DNA of 64,000 bases from Marinomonas aquimarina (GCF_900089755.1 NZ_FLOC01000001.1:62001-126000), one strand, 5' to 3'. Numbered from the stretch's first letter, positions 45,917 through 55,124 are shown. Numbers and translations are program-made. The notes: generated by a model not told the origin, from the sequence alone.

Positions 45917-46690
45917 CTAACCAGATGGATTGAGTAATGTATCCATCAAACTGGCGTAGGCTTTCACACCTCGAGCACTGGCATCCAGGGCTGAAGGTGC
46001 AACACCTGCGGTACTGGCGTCACGTAATTTGGTATCGACAGGAACCACCGAATGCCAAACCGCATCTTCGTATAAATCTTTTAAACTACGTAAACTCTTG
46101 TTCGAAGCTTGGGTGCGTCGATCGTATAGTGTCGGGACAATGGTATAGGGGACAGGCCTTTTTCGTGCACGGTTGATCATGGTCAAAGTTCGAATCATGC
46201 GTTCCAATCCTTTAATCGCTAAGAACTCAGTTTGCACTGGGATCACCAACTGTTGACAGGCCGCCAAGGCATTAATCATTAACACCCCTAAGACTGGTGG
46301 GCTATCAATCAAGACGTAGTCGTAATCTTCCCAAAGAATGGCTAAGGTTTTTGAAATCACTAAGCCCATTCCACCCTGCGCCTGCGCATTACGTTCTAAC
46401 GTCGCTAACGCGGTAGAGGCTGGAATCAAAGACAGATTAGGGTGACCAGTCTCCAGAATGACTGAGCGTGGCAGTGACTCGGGGATTTTACCGTTTACCT
46501 GAAATAAGTCGTAGGCACTGTGCTCAATGGAGTCAGGATCAAAACGGAAATAGCTGGTTAGGGAACCATGCGGATCCAAGTCAATCATCAATACACGATG
46601 GCCAGCATCCGCCAATAAACCGGATAAACTAACAACGGTCGTGGTTTTGCCCACGCCTCCTTTTTGATTTGCCACCGCCCAAATGTGCAC
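45917..46690 (-). CDS. parC: ParA-family ATPase ParC (chemotaxis array positioning)
   Basis: A 257-residue MinD/ParA-type ATPase with deviant Walker A KGGVGKTTT at residues 10-18, DLDPHGSLTSYF, and DSPPVLGVLMINAL. In Vibrio and Pseudomonas the equivalent next to cheW and parP directs chemotaxis arrays to the pole and recruits CheA and ParP. It is not FleN/FlhG: it lacks the N-terminal extension with the DQAxxLR activating helix and the GIASGKGGVGKTN-type start. GTG at 46690 follows AGGGGTCG. Confidence 0.9.
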   Translation of the reverse strand: MHIWAVANQKGGVGKTTTVVSLSGLLADAGHRVLMIDLDPHGSLTSYFRFDPDSIEHSAYDLFQVNGKIPESLPRSVILETGHPNLSLIPASTALATLERNAQAQGGMGLVISKTLAILWEDYDYVLIDSPPVLGVLMINALAACQQLVIPVQTEFLAIKGLERMIRTLTMINRARKRPVPYTIVPTLYDRRTQASNKSLRSLKDLYEDAVWHSVVPVDTKLRDASTAGVAPSALDASARGVKAYASLMDTLLNPSG

Positions 46691-46758
46691 ACCGACCCCT
46701 TAGATGCTATGCAAGAAATTTACGTAATTATTGCATCTCAATCATATACATTAACTTG

Positions 46759-47565
46759 CTAGTTAAACAAGTAATCGTGCAAGTTATCCGACCTCTGCTT
46801 ACTAATTTTTAGCGTTACCCGTCGATTTTGCGCTCGCGCAAAGTCATTGGTGTTTCGAACCTGTGGGTTTTCGCTCGAAAAGCCTATTGGAGCCAATAAC
46901 TTAGGATTTATACCACGATACACCAGTTCATCTGCCACAGACGCTGCACGCATACTTGAGAGGTGCCAATTCGAAGGAATTCGGGTTGAGTTAGTGGGGC
47001 TATCATCGGTATTGCCAAGCACCATAATGGGCGCAGGATAGCTTCGCAAAATATTCGAAATGACGATCATTAACGCCACTGCTTCATTGGTTAACTCAAA
47101 ATCGCCTTGGTCAAAAACCAATGCCGCTTTCATATCTAGAGTAATCCAATTGGCATCTTCGGTAATCGAGATGTCACCTTGTGACTGAAGCGTCGGAAAC
47201 TGCGAATTGATCGACTGATTTAACGCCTCATACAAAGGGCTACGGCCTTCTACCTCTCCTGGCGGATTCTCTGCATCAGCGTCCTCGGGAGGTGCAACTT
47301 CAAGCAAACGTTCGCTTTCTGGCTGTCCCGAAACGGGCTCCCCTACATTAATAGGCTTGATCGATTTTTGCACCGCATCAAACACACCATTCAAAGTTTC
47401 ACTTAAGACTCTCTCATCCCCTGCATCCCTTAATGAGATCGAGTACAAAGCCACAAAGAAGGCAAATAACAGTGTAATAAAGTCAGCGTAAGACAATATC
47501 CAACGATCATGATGAGGGACATTCTCACCTCGATTACGTGAACGGCGGCGTCGTGGGCTACTCAT
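46759..47565 (-). CDS. motD: Flagellar stator protein MotD (MotB family)
   Basis: A 268-residue stator subunit. Basic start, a single transmembrane helix near residues 22-45 with the proton-carrying Asp in SYADFITLLFAFFVALYS, a linker containing the plug region, and a C-terminal OmpA-like peptidoglycan-binding domain with NWHLSSMRAASVADELV and RAQNRRVTLKI. MotC/MotD are the second stator pair of Pseudomonas, important for swarming. It overlaps motC by eight bases. Confidence 0.94.
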   Translation of the reverse strand: MSSPRRRRSRNRGENVPHHDRWILSYADFITLLFAFFVALYSISLRDAGDERVLSETLNGVFDAVQKSIKPINVGEPVSGQPESERLLEVAPPEDADAENPPGEVEGRSPLYEALNQSINSQFPTLQSQGDISITEDANWITLDMKAALVFDQGDFELTNEAVALMIVISNILRSYPAPIMVLGNTDDSPTNSTRIPSNWHLSSMRAASVADELVYRGINPKLLAPIGFSSENPQVRNTNDFARAQNRRVTLKISKQRSDNLHDYLFN

Positions 47566-48295
47566 AGCCGCTTAATTCCAAATCCAAGCGCTGCGGGTGC
47601 TTACCAATGGCGATGCCATGGATGCCATCAATGAACATCTGATTATTCAGCAATTCACGGTCGGCATAGCGATACAGTTTGCGACAGATAGGGAATATCA
47701 CCAGATTGGCAAAGCCTTGACCATATAAGGTCGAAACGAACGCCACAGCAATACCATGACCCAAAGCTTCTGGACTATCAAGGTTCGCCATGGCTTGAAT
47801 AAGGCCTAATACTGAGCCCATGATCCCCAAGGTCGGTGCATAACCACCAATGGATTCCAAGAAACCAATATGCGCACCGCGTTGATCCCGAATACGCTCA
47901 GCTTCTTCATGTAAGCGCTCAGATAAAAGCTCCGGATCAGCACCGTCGACCGCCATCTGCATGGCACGCATGGCAAAGTCATTATTCAGATCTTGGACGT
48001 CGCCTTCTAAGGCTAAGATAGAAAATCGGCGCGCTTTGTGGGCCAGGTGAATGATGGTTCGTCGATTACCTTCAAGGTCAAAAATAGGCGGGAACAAAGA
48101 CCAAGCCAACATCCGTAGAGCGGAAAACGCTTCAAACAAGGTACTTTGGGCCAATGCGGCACCAAGACTGCCCACGATAACAATGATGGCCGAAGGTAGG
48201 TTAAGCAGTAGGACTACTTCCCCTCCTCCTAGCCAGTTCGCTAGGAATACCGAAGCAAAGGCTACGACTAACCCACCTAGCGTCAATAAGTCCAC
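47558..48295 (-). CDS. motC: Flagellar stator protein MotC (MotA family)
   Basis: A 245-residue inner-membrane stator subunit. Four hydrophobic segments: two at the start (LTLGGLVVAFASVFLANW; VVLLLNLPSAIIVIVGSLG) and two near 155-200 (GYAPTLGIMGSVLGLIQAM, GIAVAFVSTLYGQGFANLV), with the Pro residues needed for torque generation (PTLGIMGSVLG). The start is GTG at 48295, sharing one base with the cheB stop. It forms a pair with motD. Confidence 0.95.
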   Translation of the reverse strand: MDLLTLGGLVVAFASVFLANWLGGGEVVLLLNLPSAIIVIVGSLGAALAQSTLFEAFSALRMLAWSLFPPIFDLEGNRRTIIHLAHKARRFSILALEGDVQDLNNDFAMRAMQMAVDGADPELLSERLHEEAERIRDQRGAHIGFLESIGGYAPTLGIMGSVLGLIQAMANLDSPEALGHGIAVAFVSTLYGQGFANLVIFPICRKLYRYADRELLNNQMFIDGIHGIAIGKHPQRLDLELSGYE

Positions 48296-49365
48296 TAGCC
48301 AACCTCTTTTACAATACGCTCACCAATATGATCTAAATGGATCACATCGTCTGCTAAACCTGCTTTTTCCACTGCTTGCGGCATACCATAGATCACGCAA
48401 GAGTCTTCACTTTGAATCCAAACCCGTGAGCCGGAGTTTTTCAGCATGCGTGCGCCATCACGGCCATCAGCCCCCATCCCCGTCATCACTACAGACAAGA
48501 CTTTGCCTGGGTAACATTTCGAAGCGGAGCCAAACGTGATGTCCACAGAGGGTTTGTAATTTAGACGTTCATCACCTTCTAAAATACGCACACAACCACC
48601 GTTACGGGAATCCACCATCATTTGCTTGCCACCGGGGGCCAGTAACGCCACCCCAGGGGTCAGCTTATCACCGTCTTCGGCTTCTTTGACTTTGATTTGG
48701 CAGATATTATTCAAACGGTCGGCAAACGCATGGGTGAAGGCCGCTGGCATATGCTGCACCAATACCAATGGCACCGGAAAATCTTTCGGTAGTCGAGTTA
48801 ACACCGCCTGCAACGCCATCGGGCCACCAGTGGAGGTACCAATCGCCACCAAGCTGACTTTCTTGCGCGCCCGCGGAATAATCACGCCCCGATCACCACT
48901 GACCACTATTGGGCGGGGTTCTACTTTCGTAGCAGTACGGGCAGTCGGTTTAAAACTTGCCCCAACACGGGTGCGCGCCACGGTGAGCACACGATCAACC
49001 AAGGCACGTTTAACCACCGCTGAGTCGCGGGAGATATCCTCGAAATTCTTCGGCATGAAGTCGACCGCCCCGGCCTCTAACGCATCTAATGTAACGCGCG
49101 CACCTTCATGGGTGAGCGACGAAAACATCAACACGGGAGTGGGCTTACGCTTCATGATCTCGGACACGGCAGAGATACCATCTAACACTGGCATCTCATA
49201 GTCCATGGTCACGACATCAGGAGATAGAGCTTGAACTTTATCAACGGCTTCCCTGCCATTATTGGCAGTCCCGACCACTTGTAGGCGCGGGTCTGCACTG
49301 AATATTTCAACGAGTCGACGACGGAAGAATCCCGAATCATCAACTACCAGCACCTTCACTGGCAT
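48295..49365 (-). CDS. cheB: Chemotaxis methylesterase CheB
   Basis: Receptor-demethylating and deamidating enzyme controlled by phosphorylation from CheA. The 356-residue protein has a receiver domain (1-125) with VDDSGFFRRRL and phosphoacceptor Asp in VVTMDYEMPVLDG near residue 56, and a C-terminal esterase domain (about 165-350) with catalytic Ser in GTSTGGP, His in QHMPAAFT and Asp in GMGADGRDGARML. An AGGAG site precedes the ATG. It follows cheA by 21 bases. Confidence 0.97.
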   Translation of the reverse strand: MPVKVLVVDDSGFFRRRLVEIFSADPRLQVVGTANNGREAVDKVQALSPDVVTMDYEMPVLDGISAVSEIMKRKPTPVLMFSSLTHEGARVTLDALEAGAVDFMPKNFEDISRDSAVVKRALVDRVLTVARTRVGASFKPTARTATKVEPRPIVVSGDRGVIIPRARKKVSLVAIGTSTGGPMALQAVLTRLPKDFPVPLVLVQHMPAAFTHAFADRLNNICQIKVKEAEDGDKLTPGVALLAPGGKQMMVDSRNGGCVRILEGDERLNYKPSVDITFGSASKCYPGKVLSVVMTGMGADGRDGARMLKNSGSRVWIQSEDSCVIYGMPQAVEKAGLADDVIHLDHIGERIVKEVG

Positions 49366-49386
49366 AATACAGCTCCTAATACTTGT

Positions 49387-51684
49387 CTAACGCGACGCAT
49401 AGGATTTCAGCATACTCGGTACATCCAAGATGATGGCAATTCGACCGTCACCTGTAATGGTTGCCCCCGCCATACCTGGCGTGCCCTGCAACATTCTTCC
49501 AAGCGGCTTAATCACTACTTCTTCTTGGCCAACTAACTGATCGACCACGAAGCCAACTTCGTTCATTCCAACTTGCACCACAACTACGTGCGCTTCAGTT
49601 GGTTTTTCATCGTAAGCTGCGTCTTTGATTAACCAGTTTTTCAAATGGAAAATTGGCAACGTCTTACCGCGAATCACCACCACTTGTTGACCGTCTACAA
49701 TATTGGTCTTCTTCAGATTTAGGTGGAAGATCTCATTCACGCTAACCAATGGGAAAGCAAACGCCTGATCGTTTAGCATCACCATCAAGGTCGGCATGAT
49801 GGCCAGTGTCAAAGGTACCTTGATACTGAAGCGTGAGCCTTGCCCTAACACAGACTTGATGTCTAAAGTACCGTTTAGTTGTGAGATTTTCGTCTTAACA
49901 ACGTCCATCCCCACACCACGACCCGATACGTCGGTAATCTCAACTTTGGTCGAGAAGCCCGGTGCAAAAATCAAATTAAAGGCTTCATCGTCCGACAGGC
50001 GCTCGGCACTGTCCGCGTCCATCAGGCCTTTTTCAACGGCTTTTCTGCGCAACACATCTGCGTCCATACCCGCACCATCATCGTCGATAGACAGTAAGAT
50101 ATGATCGCCTTCTTGCTCTGCTGAAAGAATAACCTGACCGACACGAGGCTTACCTTTAGCCTCACGTACATCTGGAGCCTCCACACCATGGTCGACCGAG
50201 TTACGCACCAAGTGAACCAATGGGTCGGCAAGGGCTTCAACCAAGTTTTTATCAAGGTCCGTTTCTTCGCCACGAAGCTCTAAGTTCACTTCTTTTTTCA
50301 GGTTACGGGCCAAGTCACGTACCACACGTGGGAAGCGCCCAAAGACCTTCTTAATCGGCTGCATCCGTGTTTTCATCACGGCATTTTGCAAGTCACCGGT
50401 TACCACGTCTAAGTTGGAAACCGCCTTACTCATTGATTCATCATCGCTTTGTAGGCCTAGACGAACCAAGCGGTTACGTACCAGCACCAACTCACCGACC
50501 ATGTTCATAATGTCATCGAGGCGCTTGGTATCAACTCGCACCGTAGTCTCTTGTACCACAGGCGCATGCTGAGATTTTTCTTTGTCGTGCTCAACGTGCT
50601 CTGCTTTAGGTTTTGGAGCCGGTGCAGCAGGTTTCTTCGGTGCGGCTTTGGCTTTCGGTTTTTCCGCTTTTTCCGCTTTTTTCTCAGGCTCTGGCTTGGC
50701 TGCAGCTGGCTCAGGCTTACTTTCCGCTTGGGCGGCTGGCTCGTCTTTGGTCACGTTTGGACCTTGGCCTTTACCATGTAAGCTGTCTAGCAGCTGCTCA
50801 AACTCGTCTTCGGTAATCAGATCCGATTCCGAGGAGGCCGCGTTCGACTCAGGCTCTTCTGAGGCACTTTCTTCGCCTGGCGCTGCGCTATCCGTCACAC
50901 CAGGCGCTCCGCCACCATGTAGCTGGTCAAGCAAAGCTTCAAATTCATCTTCGGTAATATCATCTGAGTCAGACGCGGCGGGTTGTTCCGTCGCAGCACT
51001 GTCCGCGGATGCGTCCATACCGGGTGCACTGTTGCCATGCAATTGGTCTAACAGGGCATCAAACTCATCTTCGGTAATATCATCAGAATCCGGCTCACTG
51101 CTATCGGCCGCGGCCTCTGCTGGCGCGTCATCGGCAGAACCCAAAGCGCTCAGTAAAGACTCAAATTCATCATCAGAAATATCGTCATGTTCTGCTTCAG
51201 AAGTGACATCTTCAACCGCCTCTTCGACAGTCTCAGCCACATCTTCTTCGACATCTCCTTCATCCTCAGACTCATCTTCCATTTCATCTTCGGATGGCGG
51301 TTTAGCATAAAAGCTTAATGATTCAATAATTTGTGGATCTGCGGGCTCAGGCTCACCACCTGCGCGAACGGTTTCAAACATCTCGTTCACCGCATCCAGT
51401 GCCTGCAGCACAACATCCATCAACTCAGAGTCTACTTTACGTTGATGGTTACGCAGGATATCGAAGACGTTCTCTGCATAGTGACAGCAATCAACCAGTG
51501 CAGTCAGTTGGAGAAAGCCCGCACCACCTTTTACCGTGTGGAAACCACGGAAAATGGCATTCAATAACGCTGTATCTTCTGGATTTTGCTCCAGATCCAC
51601 CAATTGCTCTGAGAGCTGTTCCAGGATTTCTCCAGCTTCTACCAAAAAATCCTGTAGAATTTCTTCATCGACCTCGAAACTCAT
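49387..51684 (-). CDS. cheA: Chemotaxis histidine kinase CheA
   Basis: The 765-residue sensor kinase of the chemotaxis pathway. P1: residues 1-110, with phosphoacceptor His49 in FHTVKGGAGFL. Residues 125-305 are acidic low complexity containing four EDEFxxLLxxLHG-like repeats (167-182, 201-217, 241-257, 288-304); a folded P2 domain is not apparent. Residues 310-370 are Lys/Ala/Pro-rich. P3 from about 383 (DTKRLDDIMNMVGELV), P4 with N box HLVRNSVDHG (491-500) and GRGVGMDVVK, and a C-terminal CheW-like P5. It should phosphorylate CheY and CheB here. AGGAGC precedes the ATG. Confidence 0.97.
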   Translation of the reverse strand: MSFEVDEEILQDFLVEAGEILEQLSEQLVDLEQNPEDTALLNAIFRGFHTVKGGAGFLQLTALVDCCHYAENVFDILRNHQRKVDSELMDVVLQALDAVNEMFETVRAGGEPEPADPQIIESLSFYAKPPSEDEMEDESEDEGDVEEDVAETVEEAVEDVTSEAEHDDISDDEFESLLSALGSADDAPAEAAADSSEPDSDDITEDEFDALLDQLHGNSAPGMDASADSAATEQPAASDSDDITEDEFEALLDQLHGGGAPGVTDSAAPGEESASEEPESNAASSESDLITEDEFEQLLDSLHGKGQGPNVTKDEPAAQAESKPEPAAAKPEPEKKAEKAEKPKAKAAPKKPAAPAPKPKAEHVEHDKEKSQHAPVVQETTVRVDTKRLDDIMNMVGELVLVRNRLVRLGLQSDDESMSKAVSNLDVVTGDLQNAVMKTRMQPIKKVFGRFPRVVRDLARNLKKEVNLELRGEETDLDKNLVEALADPLVHLVRNSVDHGVEAPDVREAKGKPRVGQVILSAEQEGDHILLSIDDDGAGMDADVLRRKAVEKGLMDADSAERLSDDEAFNLIFAPGFSTKVEITDVSGRGVGMDVVKTKISQLNGTLDIKSVLGQGSRFSIKVPLTLAIMPTLMVMLNDQAFAFPLVSVNEIFHLNLKKTNIVDGQQVVVIRGKTLPIFHLKNWLIKDAAYDEKPTEAHVVVVQVGMNEVGFVVDQLVGQEEVVIKPLGRMLQGTPGMAGATITGDGRIAIILDVPSMLKSYASR
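50773..51186 (-). repeat. Four acidic DEFxxLL repeats in the CheA linker
   Basis: Residues 167-182 (DDISDDEFESLLSALG), 201-217 (DDITEDEFDALLDQLHG), 241-257 (DDITEDEFEALLDQLHG) and 288-304 (DLITEDEFEQLLDSLHG) of CheA. The copies are separated by 18-40 residues of acidic spacer. Similar strings occur in FliM (SQDEIDALLHG) and at the end of CheZ (QDEVDDLLSSLGF) in this same window. Confidence 0.9.
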
Positions 51685-51699
51685 CCGCAGCAGCTCCTT

Positions 51700-52497
51700 T
51701 TAAAAACCAAGACTCGAAAGTAGATCGTCAACTTCGTCCTGATTATTTAGTACTTCAGGGTTATCATTCTTATTAATCGCGGGCCCATGGCCTCGATCGT
51801 CGTCATTACTTTCCTTGTTCTCTGACTCGTGTTCGATACCAGAGATACTGTCAACTCGCCCCGCCACGGATACAAGGTGAACTAAACGTTCTTCTACATC
51901 ACGTATCAATTCATTAACGCGTGTAATCACTTGTCCAGTGAGGTCTTGATAGCCTTGCTCCAACAAAATGGTGTTCAAATTGTTATGCAAGGTGGTCGCA
52001 CTTTCATCAGTGTATTTTAGAAAGGCATCAATTCGCTTATAGAGGTCGCGAAACTCTTGTGGTGTTAAATCTCGCTGAATCAGGCGATTCCAATCTTTGT
52101 GTAGTTCTCGAGCTTGATTCTGCAACTCACTGGCGACGGGGACACTGCTGTCCACCATATCCATGGTTTTGTTGGCAGCAGAACTTGTCATCTCAATGAC
52201 ATAATTCAAGCGATCTGAAGCGTCTGTGATTCTTGAGCCTGCTTCGGCATCGGACACGCCGCTTTTCACCATCATATCTACTGAGTCGATCTGAAAGTCT
52301 CGAATGGCATCATGTAAGCTTCGAGTTAAACAACCCACTTCGTTATAAAAGCTATTATGGCGAGCCTCGCTTAATTCTTGGATAACCTTGATTGCGCCAC
52401 TGAAGTCACCGACCTCAATTTTATTTAGCAAATCAACCGCGCCATCTTTAACGACCGACTCGAACTCTCCAAGTTTTGACTCGTGTTCACTAGACAT
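51700..52497 (-). CDS. cheZ: Chemotaxis phosphatase CheZ
   Basis: Dephosphorylates CheY-P. The 265-residue protein is mainly helical with the active site in LLEQGYQDLTGQVITRV near residue 175, where Asp and Gln enter the CheY active site, and a short C-terminal CheY-binding peptide, DEVDDLLSSLGF, after a flexible acidic linker. GGGG six bases before the ATG at 52497. It lies between cheY and cheA. Confidence 0.97.
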   Translation of the reverse strand: MSSEHESKLGEFESVVKDGAVDLLNKIEVGDFSGAIKVIQELSEARHNSFYNEVGCLTRSLHDAIRDFQIDSVDMMVKSGVSDAEAGSRITDASDRLNYVIEMTSSAANKTMDMVDSSVPVASELQNQARELHKDWNRLIQRDLTPQEFRDLYKRIDAFLKYTDESATTLHNNLNTILLEQGYQDLTGQVITRVNELIRDVEERLVHLVSVAGRVDSISGIEHESENKESNDDDRGHGPAINKNDNPEVLNNQDEVDDLLSSLGF

Positions 52498-52506
52498 TGA
52501 CAGCCC

Positions 52507-52899
52507 CTATTTTGCGGAATCGATACGTTCGAAAATCTTTTCGATTTTTTCCTTCAAGGCCACAGCAGTAAAAGGCTTCACAACATAACCGTTTACCCCC
52601 GCTTGAGCAGCGGCGATGATTTGGTCACGTTTTGCTTCTGCAGTCACCATTAAAACAGGAATAGTTTTCAGTTTTTCGTCAGCACGAACAGCTCGAAGAA
52701 GCTCGATACCTGTCATACCAGGCATGTTCCAGTCCGTCACAAGAAAATCAATTGTGCCAGTTTGCAGAATAGGTAGCGCAGTCGTTCCATCATCCGCTTC
52801 GACTGTATTGGTAAATCCCAAATCCCTAAGTAGATTTTTGATGATACGTCTCATCGTTGAGAAATCATCAACAATCAGGATTTTCATATTTTTATCCAA
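52507..52899 (-). CDS. cheY: Chemotaxis response regulator CheY
   Basis: Single receiver domain of about 130 residues; the phosphoform binds FliM to change rotation. [23 protein letters not shown], the phosphoacceptor Asp in [13 protein letters not shown], Thr in MVTAEAKR and Lys in YVVKPFTA are all intact. The start is uncertain: TTG at 52899 has GGAGG five bases before it; GTG at 52911 aligns with a Vibrio-like N terminus but has a poor site; ATG at 52887 is too far from GGAGG. Confidence 0.96.
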   Translation of the reverse strand: MDKNMKILIVDDFSTMRRIIKNLLRDLGFTNTVEADDGTTALPILQTGTIDFLVTDWNMPGMTGIELLRAVRADEKLKTIPVLMVTAEAKRDQIIAAAQAGVNGYVVKPFTAVALKEKIEKIFERIDSAK

Positions 52900-52944
52900 T
52901 GCAACCTCCACAACCCTTAGGTAAAGTCATTTCTATCATATTCA

Positions 52945-53664
52945 TTAATCTTGCCAGCCTCCAAGCCTTGAGCGCAATCGCATCGCCGCTTGGCTATGTA
53001 TTTGACTGACGCGTGATTCGCTGACGCCAAGTACGGCACCAATTTCTTTTAAGTTTAATTCGTCATTGTAGTACAGGGACAGCACCAGCTTTTCTCGCTC
53101 AGGTAGACGCTCGATCTCTTGCGCTAGCTGGACTTGAAAGCCCGCTTCAGCCACCAATTGGTCAGGCTGACTGCTTTCTCCCTCTACCTTGATATCCAGT
53201 TCGTGACTACCGCTCTCACTATCCAACATTTCTTCGTAGCTAAACAACTGAGTCGACATAGATGAATGCAGGATTTCATGATATTCGTCAATACTAATGC
53301 CCATATGTGCGGCAACTTCCAAGTCAGTGGCCTCGCGACCGCTGATGGACTCGACTTCCCTGATCGCACTACTAACAGCACGACTATTACGCCTTACGGA
53401 ACGGGGAGCCCAATCACTCTTACGCACTTCATCCATCATCGCACCGCGAATACGAATGCCAGCGTAGGTTTCGAATGAGGCGCCTTTGCTAGATTCAAAG
53501 CGCTTGTAAGCCTCAATCAAGCCCATCATCCCTGCTTGTATTAAATCATCGATATCAACACTGCTCGGCAATCTAGCCAGCAAGTGGTAGGCGATTTTTT
53601 TAACTAAGAAGTCATACTTCAGTACAATCGCATCTATCGATAACGTCGCCTTCTTTGTGTACAT
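52945..53664 (-). CDS. fliA: Flagellar sigma factor FliA (sigma-28)
   Basis: A 239-residue sigma factor for late flagellar and chemotaxis genes. Region 2 (KIAYHLLARLPSSVDIDDLIQAGMMGLIEAY, FETYAGIRIRGAMMDEVRKSDW), region 3 (RREATDLEVAAHMGI-like GREATDLEVAAHMGIS) and region 4 (LPEREKLVLSLYYNDELNLKEIGAVLGVSESRVSQI) are present. In relatives fleN lies upstream between flhF and fliA; here 119 non-coding bases separate fliA from flhF. Confidence 0.97.
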   Translation of the reverse strand: MYTKKATLSIDAIVLKYDFLVKKIAYHLLARLPSSVDIDDLIQAGMMGLIEAYKRFESSKGASFETYAGIRIRGAMMDEVRKSDWAPRSVRRNSRAVSSAIREVESISGREATDLEVAAHMGISIDEYHEILHSSMSTQLFSYEEMLDSESGSHELDIKVEGESSQPDQLVAEAGFQVQLAQEIERLPEREKLVLSLYYNDELNLKEIGAVLGVSESRVSQIHSQAAMRLRSRLGGWQD

Positions 53665-53783
53665 GCTACATCCATCTTTGCGTTGTCATACGCCAAAACT
53701 CTAAAATTGTTATTCGGGAGGCATATTCGATACAAATGTACTATACCGTCGTTAGCATTGCTCTGCCAAATAACGAATTTTTA
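53665..53783. other. Non-coding gap where fleN/flhG is expected
   Basis: 119 bases between the flhF stop and fliA start; no open frame on either strand corresponds to FleN. A sequence resembling a sigma-54 promoter (TTGGCAGAGCAATGC on the minus strand) has GG-to-GC spacing one base short. Confidence 0.85.
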
Positions 53784-55124
53784 CTAACTACCGTACTTGA
53801 GGACACCGTATAGCTGACCGAATTGTTCGGCCGTATATACGGCTCGACTGATCAAGTTATGTGCCCTAGCCGGTTCTATATCATCTGGAATTCTTTGCCC
53901 GTCCGCCACATACATAACCGGCAGGCCTTCTTCTATCACAACACTGATGGCCTCGCCTAAAGAAGCCGACTCGTCCAGCTTGCTTAACACACAACCATCC
54001 AACTGGATTTGTGAATAGACATCCACCACTGTTTTTAAAACTTGTCGTTGACTCGTGCAAGGTAAAACCAGCAGTTTCTTGAGGTAACCCCGAGCTCGCT
54101 TCATCATGGCCAGCTGGCGCTCAAGGTTGCGATCGCGCGGATTCATCCCAGCCGTATCCACTAATATCAAGGAATACTCCGAGTACTTATCCAACACTTC
54201 GTTTAAATCTGTGTATTCGTTTACCACTTCTACAGGCACATTTAAAATGCGACCGAAGGTTCTCAGCTGCTCATGGGCCGCGATACGATAAGTATCCGTG
54301 GTGATCAGGACAACACTGTTAGAGCCATATTTGAGGACGTACTGAGCCGCAATTTTACCAATCGTGGTGGTCTTACCGACTCCGGTCGGCCCCATAAAAG
54401 CGATGCAGCCACTAAACGCCTCTGAACTAGAACGAATCGGAATGCTATCAGCTAAATGTGACAAAGCTTTTTTCCAATCTTCTTCACGTCCAGTTAAAGA
54501 CAAGTCAGCAACGATTTTTTCGATGACTCGATCAGACAGCCCCAATGTTTTGAGCTGTTGCTGTAAGCGCTGATCAAGTGTTTGACGCTTAGCCACGGCG
54601 GATTGAGCGACAGCCTGCTGCTTGTCTTCTTGGGTTTGCTCCAACAAGCGACGCACTTGCTCAAGTTCTTTCTCCATCGCACGCAGCTTTTCTTCATCAG
54701 GCGATGGACGCTCTTGCACGTGTGGTCTAATCGACAGATCTTCTTGAATAGCAGGCTCTGGCTCGACGTAGCGCTTCGGCGCAGGTGCTGGCGCTTCTTC
54801 AAACACCTCATAGGCCTCACCTTTGGCTTTTGGTGCAGACGCGCCGCTCATATTGCGCGCTTGTTCAATACGTTCTTGGTAGGAAGCGCTGGGCTTAGCG
54901 GCGCTAGGACTGTCTATCGGTGCACTGACAGCACTGGGCTCGGCTTTATTCTGCGGCCCATTTTTTGGGGTCATGGAGCCATCGTAATCAATGGCAATAA
55001 GAATCTCTACTTCACCAGTAGGAAGACGTTTATTGGACATAATGACAGCATCAGGCCCGACAGCGTCACGTATCTTACGTATCGCCTTTTGCATGTCGGG
55101 AGCTCGAAACCGCCTATACTGCAT
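53784..55124 (-). CDS. flhF: Flagellar biosynthesis GTPase FlhF
   Basis: SRP-type GTPase that marks the pole for flagellum assembly. The 446-residue protein has the B domain at the start (MQYRRFRAPDMQKAIRKIRDAVG), a Pro/Ala/Glu-rich linker, and the NG domain with [19 protein letters not shown] near residue 235, DTYRIAAHEQLRTFGRIL, VDTAGMNPRDRNLERQL and SKLDESASLGEA. Its usual regulator FlhG is not encoded next to it. AAAGGACTGG precedes the ATG. Confidence 0.97.
   Translation of the reverse strand: MQYRRFRAPDMQKAIRKIRDAVGPDAVIMSNKRLPTGEVEILIAIDYDGSMTPKNGPQNKAEPSAVSAPIDSPSAAKPSASYQERIEQARNMSGASAPKAKGEAYEVFEEAPAPAPKRYVEPEPAIQEDLSIRPHVQERPSPDEEKLRAMEKELEQVRRLLEQTQEDKQQAVAQSAVAKRQTLDQRLQQQLKTLGLSDRVIEKIVADLSLTGREEDWKKALSHLADSIPIRSSSEAFSGCIAFMGPTGVGKTTTIGKIAAQYVLKYGSNSVVLITTDTYRIAAHEQLRTFGRILNVPVEVVNEYTDLNEVLDKYSEYSLILVDTAGMNPRDRNLERQLAMMKRARGYLKKLLVLPCTSQRQVLKTVVDVYSQIQLDGCVLSKLDESASLGEAISVVIEEGLPVMYVADGQRIPDDIEPARAHNLISRAVYTAEQFGQLYGVLKYGS

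Noticed and set aside
45917-46690. ParA-family ATPase considered as the missing FleN/FlhG
   Set aside because: It lies between motD and parP, starts directly at the Walker A segment without the FlhG activator helix, and fits chemotaxis ParC.
50582-51310. Long plus-strand open frame opposite cheA
   Set aside because: A Ser-rich shadow of the acidic Glu/Asp/Ala CheA linker read on the other strand.
53730-53770. Sigma-54-like sequence upstream of fliA
   Set aside because: TTGGCAGAGCAATGC has GG and GC one base too close for a -24/-12 promoter.
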